DNA from: Bacilli bacterium
GTDB lineage: Bacteria; Bacillota_I; Bacilli_A; RFN20; CAG-826
Length of the DNA stretch: 42,515 bases
Direction: 5' to 3'
Assembly (NCBI GenBank): GCA_024408435.1
Contig: JAKSVA010000003.1
Location: forward strand, 1 to 42,515
The position numbers and the translations under genes were made by a program. Below the pieces are notes generated by a model. It made no database searches. It had not been told where the DNA came from and worked only from the letters and a program-made list of their open reading frames with translations. Below, in pieces: positions 31,909 to 40,134 of this stretch (within the stretch, counting starts at the first letter, position 1; each line of letters begins with the position of its first letter).

Positions 31909-32499
31909 ATGATCGATTTAGTATTTAAACACTCTTTCATTGTTCCCTTAAAGGAATATGTTTCTAAAGTAAAAAATAAAAAAGATTTGGTGTATTTATT
32001 AAATCAAATCGATAATCTTAAATCCTCGTATTTATATTTATATAACTATATTAAATCTACAATATACATCGATTACATATTGGAGGATCAGAAGGATGGA
32101 ATTATCCTTCGTTCTCAAAATGAAATGAATAAAGAAATTAATAAATTTAATACCTTTATAAATAATATTCAAAAATCCTTAAAATCTATTACTAAATTAT
32201 CAGGGGCGGCTAGTTATATGGATACACCTAAAAAGGTGTATTGGACTTATTATAATGCCGGTCCTATACGATATAAGGATAATATGGATATTAATCTCGC
32301 TAAGGAATTAATCCTTTCGTATTTCAATCAATGCATAAACATTCAAAATAATATTGAAAAAATATTAAACATCCTTATATCTATAAATAAAAGTGTCATT
32401 AATTGTAAAAGTGTTAATAAATTCAATAATTATTTCTATTCAACCATATCAAAACATTTTTTAAAGCATTTCGACGAATTTGAAAATGTTTTGCGATAA
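31909..32499 (+). CDS. Helical hypothetical protein upstream of an AAA+ protease
   Basis: I do not recognise this 196-residue family. It is Lys/Asn/Ile-rich and mostly predicted helical, with amphipathic stretches at about 15-60 and 125-196, no signal peptide and no membrane span. A short non-helical patch SGAASYMDTPKKVYWTYYNAGPIRYKD lies near 102-128 (quoted in pieces: SGAASYMDTPKKV, then YWTYYNAGP). AGGAGG precedes the start. The AAA+ protease gene begins 58 bases downstream, so the two are likely one transcript and may work together, for instance as adaptor or substrate. Confidence 0.75.
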   Translation: MIDLVFKHSFIVPLKEYVSKVKNKKDLVYLLNQIDNLKSSYLYLYNYIKSTIYIDYILEDQKDGIILRSQNEMNKEINKFNTFINNIQKSLKSITKLSGAASYMDTPKKVYWTYYNAGPIRYKDNMDINLAKELILSYFNQCINIQNNIEKILNILISINKSVINCKSVNKFNNYFYSTISKHFLKHFDEFENVLR

Positions 32500-32557
32500 G
32501 CACCTTTTTTAGTACAAGTAGTTTACAACTATTTAAGTGTTATTAAAGGAGAATTAT

Positions 32558-33892
32558 ATGGAAAAAAAGAAATTATTTGAGAACATCGCTGGCTACGATG
32601 GAATAAAAGAAGAGCTAATGAATATCTATGGATGGTATAAAGATAAAGAATTACTAAATAGTAAAGATGTCAATTTACCTAGAGGAATATTGTTTTGTGG
32701 CGAGCCGGGGAATGGCAAAACACTATTCATACGTGAATATTCCAAGGCTTTAGACTGCCCGAGCTATTCAATTACAGGCGACAATAAAGATGTATGTAAA
32801 GAGATAACAGAGACCTTTGCAAAAGCAAGAAAAAATAAGTTTGCCCTTATTTTAATTGATGAGATGGACTTATTGATTGGTAAGGATTCTCAAATTCTTA
32901 GAGTTTTACAAAGCGAATTAGATGGATTGAATAAAAACGGTAATGTTTTGGTATTAGCGACTACAAATAGTCGCCGTCTGCTTCCCTCTGCGTTGATCAG
33001 ACCAGGTCGTTTTGATCGACTAATAAATGTAGATGCCCCTCGTGGCAAAGAAGTAATGCAAATTTATAAATTCTGGCTTGAAAAATTGCATGTAGATATG
33101 TCTAACATTGATTTAGTTCATATTGAAAGAATTTCAAGAAGAATGTCATGCGCAAGTATTAAAACCGTGGTTAATGATGCTTACCTTAGAGGCAAAACTA
33201 AACTAACCACCAAGGACTTAGAAATTGCTCGTGAAAAAGCGATTGTCGGTGATTATACAAAGTATGATCCATTGGAATATCGTAATTATCGAATTGCGAT
33301 TCATGAAGCTGGCCATGCAGTTATGGGATTAAGATTTGGCAAGCATTACCATGTTTATAATGCAAAATTCTGTTCTTCAGGTGGTTATACTACTGTATAT
33401 GAAAATAACAATCTCGAAGATTCTATTGAAAAGCGCCTTGAACAAATTCAAATATCTTTATCAGGACCATTGGCTGAACGTGTCTTCTTCAAAAGACATG
33501 ATGTAGGTTCAGTCATTGATATTGATAGAGCTCAAGATTATTGCAGCAGACTAATTGAAAGAACGTGCTATAACGGTTTTGGTGACTATGTTACTCCTAT
33601 AATCGATAACAATAGGCCAGACACTAACGAGCATCATCGTAGAACTGAAAAGGCCACTTATAAGATTCTTAAAAAACAAGAAAAAGACGCATATCGTTAT
33701 TTAAAGAAACATAAGAAGGAGATTAGACTCCTTGCGGATTGTTTATACACCAAAGGTGAAATTACTTCTGATGACATTCATAAGTTACTTAATATTGATG
33801 ATTATTATGGGTCGTCAATTAATAAAAGAATGATCCCTCAGTCAGCGATAGCTTATACATCCTCATTAGAGGATAATAATTCAAATAAGTGA
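32558..33892 (+). CDS. FtsH-like AAA+ metalloprotease without membrane anchor
   Basis: A soluble relative of FtsH (444 residues against about 600-650). The AAA domain opens with IAGYDGIKEEL and has Walker A GEPGNGKT, Walker B ILIDEMD and the SRH-type ATTNSRRLLPSALIRPGRFDR. The peptidase domain has the zinc motif HEAGH with the third ligand expected in IDIDRAQDY (Asp), as in FtsH's NDxxxAT. The two N-terminal membrane spans of FtsH are absent: the protein starts directly at the AAA domain. The start at 32558 has AAAGGAG, unlike the longer frame at 32537. Substrates are unknown; it would degrade cytosolic proteins. Confidence 0.88.
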   Translation: MEKKKLFENIAGYDGIKEELMNIYGWYKDKELLNSKDVNLPRGILFCGEPGNGKTLFIREYSKALDCPSYSITGDNKDVCKEITETFAKARKNKFALILIDEMDLLIGKDSQILRVLQSELDGLNKNGNVLVLATTNSRRLLPSALIRPGRFDRLINVDAPRGKEVMQIYKFWLEKLHVDMSNIDLVHIERISRRMSCASIKTVVNDAYLRGKTKLTTKDLEIAREKAIVGDYTKYDPLEYRNYRIAIHEAGHAVMGLRFGKHYHVYNAKFCSSGGYTTVYENNNLEDSIEKRLEQIQISLSGPLAERVFFKRHDVGSVIDIDRAQDYCSRLIERTCYNGFGDYVTPIIDNNRPDTNEHHRRTEKATYKILKKQEKDAYRYLKKHKKEIRLLADCLYTKGEITSDDIHKLLNIDDYYGSSINKRMIPQSAIAYTSSLEDNNSNK

Positions 33893-33895
33893 CCA

Positions 33896-33904
33896 TGTTA
33901 TAAT
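33896..33904 (+). promoter_or_regulatory. Extended -10 promoter of the Cas4-like gene
   Basis: TGTTATAAT matches an extended -10. A weak -35 is present at best. The ATG at 33932 is 27 bases on, without a ribosome site. Confidence 0.45.
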
Positions 33905-33931
33905 AATTAACGTAGCGCAAGCGACAGTTAT

Positions 33932-35419
33932 ATGATTTCAAAAAGTTCATTTGTTAGATACATCCATTGCTCAAAAGATTTGTGGTTATTTTTCAACAAA
34001 AGAGAGCATATGGCGCCTTTAGATGCTATTCAAGAACAAAATATCAAGAATGGTAATATCGTTGGCCAGTTAGCGCGAAAATACTTTCCTAATACAGTTA
34101 ATGCGCAGGTAACTGATGCTAAAGGTGTTCCTATCTACGATAAGCAAATAGAATTAACTAAGAAGTATATAGATAGTGGTGCTGATTGCATCGCTGAAGC
34201 CTCTTTTAATTATAATGATCTATTTTGTGCAGTTGATCTCTTAAAAAGAGATGGAGACGGCTATTCTATATATGAAGTTAAATCTAATAAAGAAGTTGAA
34301 GATAAACATTATTATGATGTGGCCTTCCAAAAATATGTACTAGAGAAATGTGGCTTTAAAATAAATCATATTTATTTAATGCACGTTAACTTTGAATATA
34401 TCAAACATGGCGAATTAGATTTAAACCAATATTTTAATCCTGAATGTTTGGATTATCATCCAACTGTTTTAGCAACTTATAAAGAGATCGATACCTATTT
34501 ATCTAATATAAATAAGATACTTAATTCCAAAGATGAACCGCCTACTATATTCGAAAATGGTAAATGTAATAAAAAGGATTGCCCGTTTTATGGTTATTGC
34601 CATAAAGACATCCCCGATAAATCGATCTTATTATTAAATGGACGTGGTCTAAGAGGTAAAGAAGAGCTATTAACTAAAGGGATTATTACTATTGATGATT
34701 TTGTCGCTAGTGGCTTACCAATCAAGACTAATTTGAACAGAGTTCAGATTGATTGCTTTCGTAATAATAAGAATATCTCTATAGATAAAGAAGGGTTAAG
34801 TAAATTCTTAAATTCTTTAAAATATCCTATTTACCATCTAGATTTTGAAACCACCAATTATATTGTTCCTCAACTTGATGGTATGAGACCTCACGAGGAG
34901 TTCCCGTTTCAATATTCGCTTCATATCGAAGATAAGCCAGGACATTTATTAGATCATAAAGAATTCCTAGCAGATAAACTCGATTGTATTAAGGATATAG
35001 CTAAAAGCTTATATGACAATATACCTGATGGATCAACTGTTCTAGCTTATTATGCCTATGTTGAGCAGAAATTTATTGAATACCTAGCATCTAAATGTCC
35101 AGAATATAGTCAAAGACTATTAAGTTATAAAGTAGTAGATCTATATAGACCTTTTGCGGATGGATACTATTATAATGTTTCACAACGTGAAAGTTGCTCT
35201 ATTAAACAAGTAATGCCAGCGATTGTTCCAGAGCACGCTAAAGCATACCAAGAACTTCCTGGGGTACATAATGGGGCGGAAGCATTAAGTATATTTGATG
35301 TAATGCTTAAACAAGAAGGCAATCAAAGAGCGACTACAAGAGAAGGTATGCTCAAATATTGCGAACTAGACACCCTATCTATGGTTTGGATATTAAATAA
35401 ACTATGGACGCTTATTTAA
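33932..35419 (+). CDS. Cas4-like Fe-S nuclease fused to a DEDD exonuclease-like domain
   Basis: The N-terminal half (about 1-230) is a RecB/Cas4-type PD-(D/E)XK domain: Asp102, Glu115-Val-Lys117, with Cys13 and the Cys trio 212, 217, 223 (CNKKDC, CHK) placed as in a [4Fe-4S] Cas4 site. The C-terminal half (about 298-495) begins YHLDFETT (Asp304, Glu306) and has VVDLY (Asp403) and ELDTL (Asp480), resembling DEDD-type 3'-5' exonucleases and the DUF2779 family. No CRISPR array or other Cas gene is in the window. It overlaps the convergent gene at 35402-36922 by 18 bases. A defence or repair role is inferred. Confidence 0.8.
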   Translation: MISKSSFVRYIHCSKDLWLFFNKREHMAPLDAIQEQNIKNGNIVGQLARKYFPNTVNAQVTDAKGVPIYDKQIELTKKYIDSGADCIAEASFNYNDLFCAVDLLKRDGDGYSIYEVKSNKEVEDKHYYDVAFQKYVLEKCGFKINHIYLMHVNFEYIKHGELDLNQYFNPECLDYHPTVLATYKEIDTYLSNINKILNSKDEPPTIFENGKCNKKDCPFYGYCHKDIPDKSILLLNGRGLRGKEELLTKGIITIDDFVASGLPIKTNLNRVQIDCFRNNKNISIDKEGLSKFLNSLKYPIYHLDFETTNYIVPQLDGMRPHEEFPFQYSLHIEDKPGHLLDHKEFLADKLDCIKDIAKSLYDNIPDGSTVLAYYAYVEQKFIEYLASKCPEYSQRLLSYKVVDLYRPFADGYYYNVSQRESCSIKQVMPAIVPEHAKAYQELPGVHNGAEALSIFDVMLKQEGNQRATTREGMLKYCELDTLSMVWILNKLWTLI

Positions 35420-36922
35420 TTTCTTTAGAAATTTTGCAGTGTAGTATTCTCTTAGATCAAGCGAAAGTCTTTTAAGCAAAGATTCAACATCATCTAATAA
35501 ATAAGTACTATAGTTTAGACCTTTAAACCCTTTGTTTTTTCTAAATTCATAGAAAATTTTATAAACTTGTTTATAAGAGCAAATTTTATATTTCTCTTTA
35601 AATTCTAAATCCCTAATTTTGCCGTTATTTTGTTTAAATTCATCATAAATATTATTTTGTTCTGCTATGATTTCATCCTTTCTATATTCAGGGACTAACA
35701 CTATATAAAAATGTTTCTTGCCGCGTTTAACGGTGTTAGCCCATGTTTGATATCTGGCTAATTGAGGTCCCTTATGTTGTTTTTTGTTTTTGTTCTGTGA
35801 ATCATCGACAAAATTACTGTCAATTTTATTTTCAATAATTATGGAACAATTTTTATTTTCTGCATATATATCTATGCGCCCATAATCATCTGCTTTATAT
35901 TCATCTAATTTAATTTCGTCCAATAGATTAATTTTACGAACGAGTTCGTTTGTTACATCCAACCCTTCCTTTATATTAGTATTAATTAAAGGATCAGAAC
36001 GTAAATTAATTTTAATATTCTTATCTTTATACAATGAATTAATAAAATATTCTAAAAATTCACCTTTGTTATTAGCAAAAAGTTTTGAAAGAATTTTTGT
36101 ATAACACTCTTCAGATTTATAGTTATCAATTAAGTCTATAAATTTATTTAGAGAGACAGCTTTCATAGCTTCTTCATCTTTTTCTGACTGACTTAATGTT
36201 TTAATTTTATTTGTATAATTTTCCCATTTTTTTGTGATAATTGACAAATTATCATTCAGAAGATTAAATGCCTTTAAATAAGCTCTTTTGCGTGATTTAT
36301 CGTTTGTTTTTTCTGGAATAAAACTATAGTTTCTTTGGAAAATATATGATTTTTCCTCTTTAGTCATATTTTCTGGACAAGTTTTCAAAGGAATGAATAT
36401 AGGATTGTTACACATCGGGTTATATTTATATATCCTTTTGACCTTGTAAGTTACTGGAAAGACTAGAAGTGAGTCATTAAATAAATCTTCAATAGGTACA
36501 TTCCCATATTTAATACCAGTTTGTTCATATTTCTTATCAGAATCATAATCTGGGTTCAATCTATGTGCTATTTCATTAATGCCGTTTTTGATATTACACG
36601 TAATATTATTGATTTCCTTTCCTTTGCTTTGCTTCTTTCCTCTTGAATAATCATGAAGAGGTCTCGCACCATCAATTTCTATGCAATATTGAATAAGATA
36701 ACCACGCGATGTTTTACTCGCAAGGAAAACATAAGGGACTTGGTACTCTTTGTCTTTATCGCCAACGACTTTACACCCATATGGTGTGTTATAAAGGAAT
36801 ATATCACCATTATCAGCCCTAAAAAAATTAATGATTTCATGTGGGATATTGTCTTCGTTTTCAAGCCAACCACCAATAAAAGCTTTGTTAAGAACAAAAC
36901 ATTTAACAATCTCTTTTTCCAT
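35402..36922 (-). CDS. PD-(D/E)XK nuclease-like protein (PDDEXK_4 type)
   Basis: The 506-residue protein has a nuclease core around 270-420: an upstream Glu in SEECYTKIL (272-280), Asp351 in GRIDIY, Glu364-Asn-Lys366 in IIENKID and Gln387-x3-Tyr391. This layout matches the PDDEXK_4 family found in many phage-defence loci. The first ~240 residues are unassigned and contain GYLIQYCIEIDGARPLHDYS. The last ~80 residues are mostly helical. GAAGGAGA precedes the start. The next gene upstream on this strand (36955) is 32 bases away, so the two may be one operon. Activity on DNA is inferred from the core residues. Confidence 0.75.
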   Translation of the reverse strand: MEKEIVKCFVLNKAFIGGWLENEDNIPHEIINFFRADNGDIFLYNTPYGCKVVGDKDKEYQVPYVFLASKTSRGYLIQYCIEIDGARPLHDYSRGKKQSKGKEINNITCNIKNGINEIAHRLNPDYDSDKKYEQTGIKYGNVPIEDLFNDSLLVFPVTYKVKRIYKYNPMCNNPIFIPLKTCPENMTKEEKSYIFQRNYSFIPEKTNDKSRKRAYLKAFNLLNDNLSIITKKWENYTNKIKTLSQSEKDEEAMKAVSLNKFIDLIDNYKSEECYTKILSKLFANNKGEFLEYFINSLYKDKNIKINLRSDPLINTNIKEGLDVTNELVRKINLLDEIKLDEYKADDYGRIDIYAENKNCSIIIENKIDSNFVDDSQNKNKKQHKGPQLARYQTWANTVKRGKKHFYIVLVPEYRKDEIIAEQNNIYDEFKQNNGKIRDLEFKEKYKICSYKQVYKIFYEFRKNKGFKGLNYSTYLLDDVESLLKRLSLDLREYYTAKFLKKLNKRP

Positions 36923-36954
36923 AATTATCTCCTTCTTATTTTATCAAAAAAAAC

Positions 36955-37617
36955 TCAATTCAAGTATGATTCAAAAAAGAAATGAATTTGTGATTTATAT
37001 CTATTAATCACACTATTAATAATCCACTTCCCATTTTTCTTACGACCTAAGATTAATTCTGGATATTGAAGTAATTCAACGTCCTTATCTACTTTTTTGT
37101 TGTATACGTTATATATAACATTAGCGGTATAGTTATAAGAATGAATTAAACATAGTTTAAACGACTCGAATAGACAATTAGAACGGATCTTTTCCTTATT
37201 GTGATGGATTCCTAAGTGTTCATATGTTCTAACGCATTCATCGACCATATCCATTTTACTTAAAGCAGCATCATTGCACATAGAATCAATAGTTAGTACA
37301 TCTACATAGAAAGGTTCCACAAAGGATGTATCCTTTAAATTAGTTAAATTCATATAATGATCTAATAGATTTATCCAATTCTTTATGTATTTAGATGCCT
37401 CTTCTAATTTTAAGAGGGCATTCTTTTCATTTATGTTCTCTAGAACATTTAACGTGATCCAACTCTTATATACTAAATATTTATAGGAAATAACTGATTC
37501 AAAGAAAAAGATGTTGAATAATTCATTCTTAACTCCTTTTCTATTTAGTTTACATAGATAGTCCCTATAAGACACTACATCGGAATGTGATAAAAATGGA
37601 AATTTGGTGTTTTTCAT
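36955..37617 (-). CDS. Hypothetical helical protein upstream of the PDDEXK_4-type gene
   Basis: 220 residues; I do not recognise the family. It is mostly helical, rich in Tyr, Lys and Asn, with no signal or membrane segment, and ends SYLN. Cys residues are scattered and do not form a metal motif. An AAAGGAG site fixes the start at 37617. It is divergent from the sigma-factor gene and first in a probable pair with the nuclease-like gene at 35402-36922. Its role could be a partner or immunity-like protein, unproven. Confidence 0.7.
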   Translation of the reverse strand: MKNTKFPFLSHSDVVSYRDYLCKLNRKGVKNELFNIFFFESVISYKYLVYKSWITLNVLENINEKNALLKLEEASKYIKNWINLLDHYMNLTNLKDTSFVEPFYVDVLTIDSMCNDAALSKMDMVDECVRTYEHLGIHHNKEKIRSNCLFESFKLCLIHSYNYTANVIYNVYNKKVDKDVELLQYPELILGRKKNGKWIINSVINRYKSQIHFFFESYLN

Positions 37618-37690
37618 ATTTTCTCCTTTATATTTGTTAAATATATTAGAAGGTTAAAGTACCAAAAAAAGGACTTAGGTAATTTCTGGT

Positions 37691-37720
37691 TAGACTTATC
37701 TATCTTTAATTTTGTATAGT
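37691..37720 (+). promoter_or_regulatory. Promoter of the accessory sigma factor
   Basis: TAGACT (37691-37696), 18-base spacer ending TTTTG, TATAGT (37715-37720), with a leader of about 12 bases holding AGGA. It resembles the 31833-31862 promoter in spacing and in the TTTTG next to the -10. Confidence 0.5.
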
Positions 37721-37738
37721 ATATACAGGATTTTTTAA

Positions 37739-38458
37739 ATGAACTATAAACAAACACCTATTTCTTTGTCGTCGTTTGATGACTTAGCGACTAAGTACAA
37801 ACCTTTAGTCATATCAATTGTAAAAAACTACAATTGTAAAAATTATTCGTTTAACGATTTAATAGCCTTCGGTCTTGAAGGGTTGTACGAAGCTTCTCTT
37901 AGTTATAATCCAGAACTAGGTAAATTGTCTTCCTACGCTTATCCTTTTATTGAGAACGCAATAAAAAGGGAGATAAATTCAATCCGTAATACAACATATA
38001 TATCAGGTAACGCTTTAGTTGATATAAATAAACTCAAAACCATAGAGAATAACTTAAGAAATAAGTTAGAGCGTAATCCAAGCATTGAAGAAATAGCAGA
38101 AGCGTTTGGGACAAGGGATATTTCTTATATAACTATGCTATACAATAATTCTAGAGAATCATTGTCGTTATCGGATCAAAGAGATGATGGAATGTTTTTA
38201 GAAGATACAATTGGTGGCGATGATTCACCGGTTAAAAATTGCTATAATGAGGAAGATAAAGAAAACATTGAGAGTATGTGCAACATATTGGATGATAATG
38301 AATATTTGATCGTTTCAATGAAATTGGGGATTAATGGATACTTACAATCTATTTCCGACAAAGATATTGCTGGTGAAGTAAACATGACTATCAATGTGAT
38401 GAATAAAATATATAGCGAAGCAATAAAGAAACTAAGGAGAAAGTATGGTAAAGATTGA
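37739..38458 (+). CDS. Divergent sigma-70-family RNA polymerase sigma factor
   Basis: 239 residues in three sigma parts: region 2 at about 13-85 (YKPLVISIVKNYN, DLIAFGLEGLYEAS, SYAYPFIENAIKREI), region 3 at about 100-150 (NPSIEEIAEAFG) and a degraded region 4 at the end (ISDKDIAGEVNMT, KKLRRKYGKD). Region 1 is absent. The region 2.3-2.4 residues differ strongly from the housekeeping sigma, so a different -10 preference is expected. It overlaps the next gene by 14 bases, so the two are coupled. Phage-derived or mobile-element origin is likely. Confidence 0.85.
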   Translation: MNYKQTPISLSSFDDLATKYKPLVISIVKNYNCKNYSFNDLIAFGLEGLYEASLSYNPELGKLSSYAYPFIENAIKREINSIRNTTYISGNALVDINKLKTIENNLRNKLERNPSIEEIAEAFGTRDISYITMLYNNSRESLSLSDQRDDGMFLEDTIGGDDSPVKNCYNEEDKENIESMCNILDDNEYLIVSMKLGINGYLQSISDKDIAGEVNMTINVMNKIYSEAIKKLRRKYGKD

Positions 38459-39182
38459 AGAATACTTATCTAAGTATAAAGAAAAAACTCCTACTTGGTT
38501 AGATAAGTATAATCCTGGTAACAAAATAGATTTTAATCAAATGATTAGAAGCAAAGGGTTGTATTATCCAGGAGCTGGTTTTGATGGCACTCCAATTAAA
38601 ATATTAAATACTGCTGGTTATTGTCATTTTTACATATATGTAGACAATGGTGTAGATTTAGAAGATCTTAAAAAAGAACTAAGCAAAAAAGAAGCTTTTA
38701 AAGGTTATAAATTATTGGACAAAATTAACATCACAAAAGAATTTAATTTTAATACTAAATTAAAAGCAGAATTTGCCCTTTTAGCAATATACGAAAAGTT
38801 AGCGGGCAATAATATTCAAGGCGAAAAACGTTTTTCTCTTTTATACATAAAAGATGATGGCTGGAATGTATATAGACATTTATATAGTGATGACTACAGT
38901 CCTTCAATCATTTTAGCCGAGAATTATATGGGTGTAGATGCACAATTCGGAAAAGGAAGCCCGTTAGAAAAATTGGTATTAACTCATTCTGCTCATATTC
39001 CATTTTTAATTACCAACGGAGATCCATGGACTGACTATAAAAAAGTCGCTGTTCAAGGTTTTACCTATGGTGATGGAGGAATAAAAAGATTCCTTTTTAA
39101 GTGGTCAATAGAGGATGTCGAAAAGTTTGCTAAAGAAGTTTATAAAAAGCATAAAAAACTAATGGATGCTTTAGCAGATTAA
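38445..39182 (+). CDS. Hypothetical protein coupled to the sigma factor
   Basis: 245 residues; family not recognised with certainty. A compact motif, GLYYPGAGFDGTPIK (about 37-51), followed by HFYIYVDN, looks like a conserved core. The middle holds EKRFSLLYIKDDG and later HSAHIPFLITNGDPW, which again look like conserved blocks of a globular enzyme. No membrane or signal segment. The start has AAGGAG inside the sigma gene, and the 14-base overlap shows co-translation, so it may sense or modify something the sigma factor responds to. Confidence 0.75.
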   Translation: MVKIEEYLSKYKEKTPTWLDKYNPGNKIDFNQMIRSKGLYYPGAGFDGTPIKILNTAGYCHFYIYVDNGVDLEDLKKELSKKEAFKGYKLLDKINITKEFNFNTKLKAEFALLAIYEKLAGNNIQGEKRFSLLYIKDDGWNVYRHLYSDDYSPSIILAENYMGVDAQFGKGSPLEKLVLTHSAHIPFLITNGDPWTDYKKVAVQGFTYGDGGIKRFLFKWSIEDVEKFAKEVYKKHKKLMDALAD

Positions 39183-39184
39183 TT

Positions 39185-39730
39185 CTATTTATAATCTTTA
39201 GATGCGTATGAAATTAATATTTCATCGCAATGTTTAATCCTATCTAATTCACCGCACCCAAGAATATATCTTAAAACACCTATTATTCCTGAATAATACC
39301 CCTCATAGAAACTTTTATTTCTATTCTTAACAACAAAATCAGTGCCGCTTCTCTCAGCACGTTCTTTATTATCTTTATTCAGAGAATCAGGGCTGATTCG
39401 CCCTAGATTTAATTGAGTCGCCTTCTCTTTTGCGAAATCTATTAAACCGTTAATTTCATTAAATCTAGTAATGGTAAAATAGCCCAGACTATCTTCCCAA
39501 TCTTTATCCTGAGGAATTCCCGAAGTAAAATTCATCTCAACGGTATATTTGCCGTTATGAATGTAATTATCGTGAGGGAGATATATGTAATAATCGTGTA
39601 ATGTCGGTTTATTATTCTTGAGTATCTTATCGTATCCTGTAATGTATTCTGGAAATCGGCCGCTGTTTTTATATTTAACAAGTAATTCCCTAAATTCTTC
39701 TTTTGTATAAACCTTCTTTAAATCTAACAT
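39185..39730 (-). CDS. Hypothetical protein
   Basis: 181 residues, unassigned. A soluble mixed alpha/beta protein with blocks HDYYIYLPHDNYIHNG and GYYSGIIGVLRYILGCGE. AAGGAG precedes ATG 39730. It is convergent with the 38445-39182 gene with two bases between. No membrane, signal or metal-binding motif is visible. Confidence 0.65.
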   Translation of the reverse strand: MLDLKKVYTKEEFRELLVKYKNSGRFPEYITGYDKILKNNKPTLHDYYIYLPHDNYIHNGKYTVEMNFTSGIPQDKDWEDSLGYFTITRFNEINGLIDFAKEKATQLNLGRISPDSLNKDNKERAERSGTDFVVKNRNKSFYEGYYSGIIGVLRYILGCGELDRIKHCDEILISYASKDYK

Positions 39731-39821
39731 AAATCACTCCTTATTATCTACGATAATAATAGCAAAAAGTATGTACTAAAAATGTCACTAATCAGCTAGT
39801 CAATAAACAGAAAGTTTCGTT

Positions 39822-39875
39822 TTTAGGACATTCTAAATTCACACTTTGATTTTTAACTTATTAAAAATGTATTAT
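39822..39875 (+). promoter_or_regulatory. Promoter of the three-repeat protein, with a TTTAGGAC half-site
   Basis: TTGATT (39846-39851), 18 bases, TATTAT (39870-39875). Upstream TTTAGGAC (39822-39829) and then CTAAA (39833-39837) echo the palindromes before the ribbon-helix-helix gene. Confidence 0.5.
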
Positions 39876-39896
39876 ATGCCCAAAGGAGGGCGAATA

Positions 39897-40091
39897 ATGC
39901 AACGTACACCATTAAAAGATAATCACTATAACATTATTGGTTATATTGACACTGAATCTAATGGCAATAAGACATTAAGAGATAAGCATTATAATATCCT
40001 TGGATATTACAAAGCATCTTCTAATATCACGCAAGACAGCCATTACAATACCGTAGGGCATGGCGATATCTTAACTACACTATTAAAGTAG
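39897..40091 (+). CDS. 64-residue protein of three HYN-G repeats
   Basis: The start at 39897 has AAAGGAGGG; an earlier frame start at 39846 would lie in the promoter. The protein is almost entirely three copies of a roughly 18-residue unit: LKDNHYNIIGYIDT, LRDKHYNILGYYKA and TQDSHYNTVGHGDI. Each has D-x-H-Y-N and a following Gly, which suggests a small beta-sheet fold of repeated hairpins. No family name is certain. A strong terminator follows. Confidence 0.7.
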   Translation: MQRTPLKDNHYNIIGYIDTESNGNKTLRDKHYNILGYYKASSNITQDSHYNTVGHGDILTTLLK

Positions 40092-40098
40092 TGATTTG

Positions 40099-40128
40099 AA
40101 AGGGTTTAGATTGGTCTAAGCCCTTTTT
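40099..40128 (+). terminator. Terminator after the three-repeat gene
   Basis: Twelve-base stem (40099-40110 with 40115-40126, one G-T) and TTGG loop, then TT. It lies between the small gene and the convergent 40135-41088 gene and could serve both. Confidence 0.85.
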
Positions 40129-40134
40129 AATTTA

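Noticed and set aside
33932-35419. CRISPR-Cas locus suggested by the Cas4-like domain
   Set aside because: No repeat-spacer array and no cas1, cas2 or effector gene in the window; the fusion with a DEDD domain points elsewhere.
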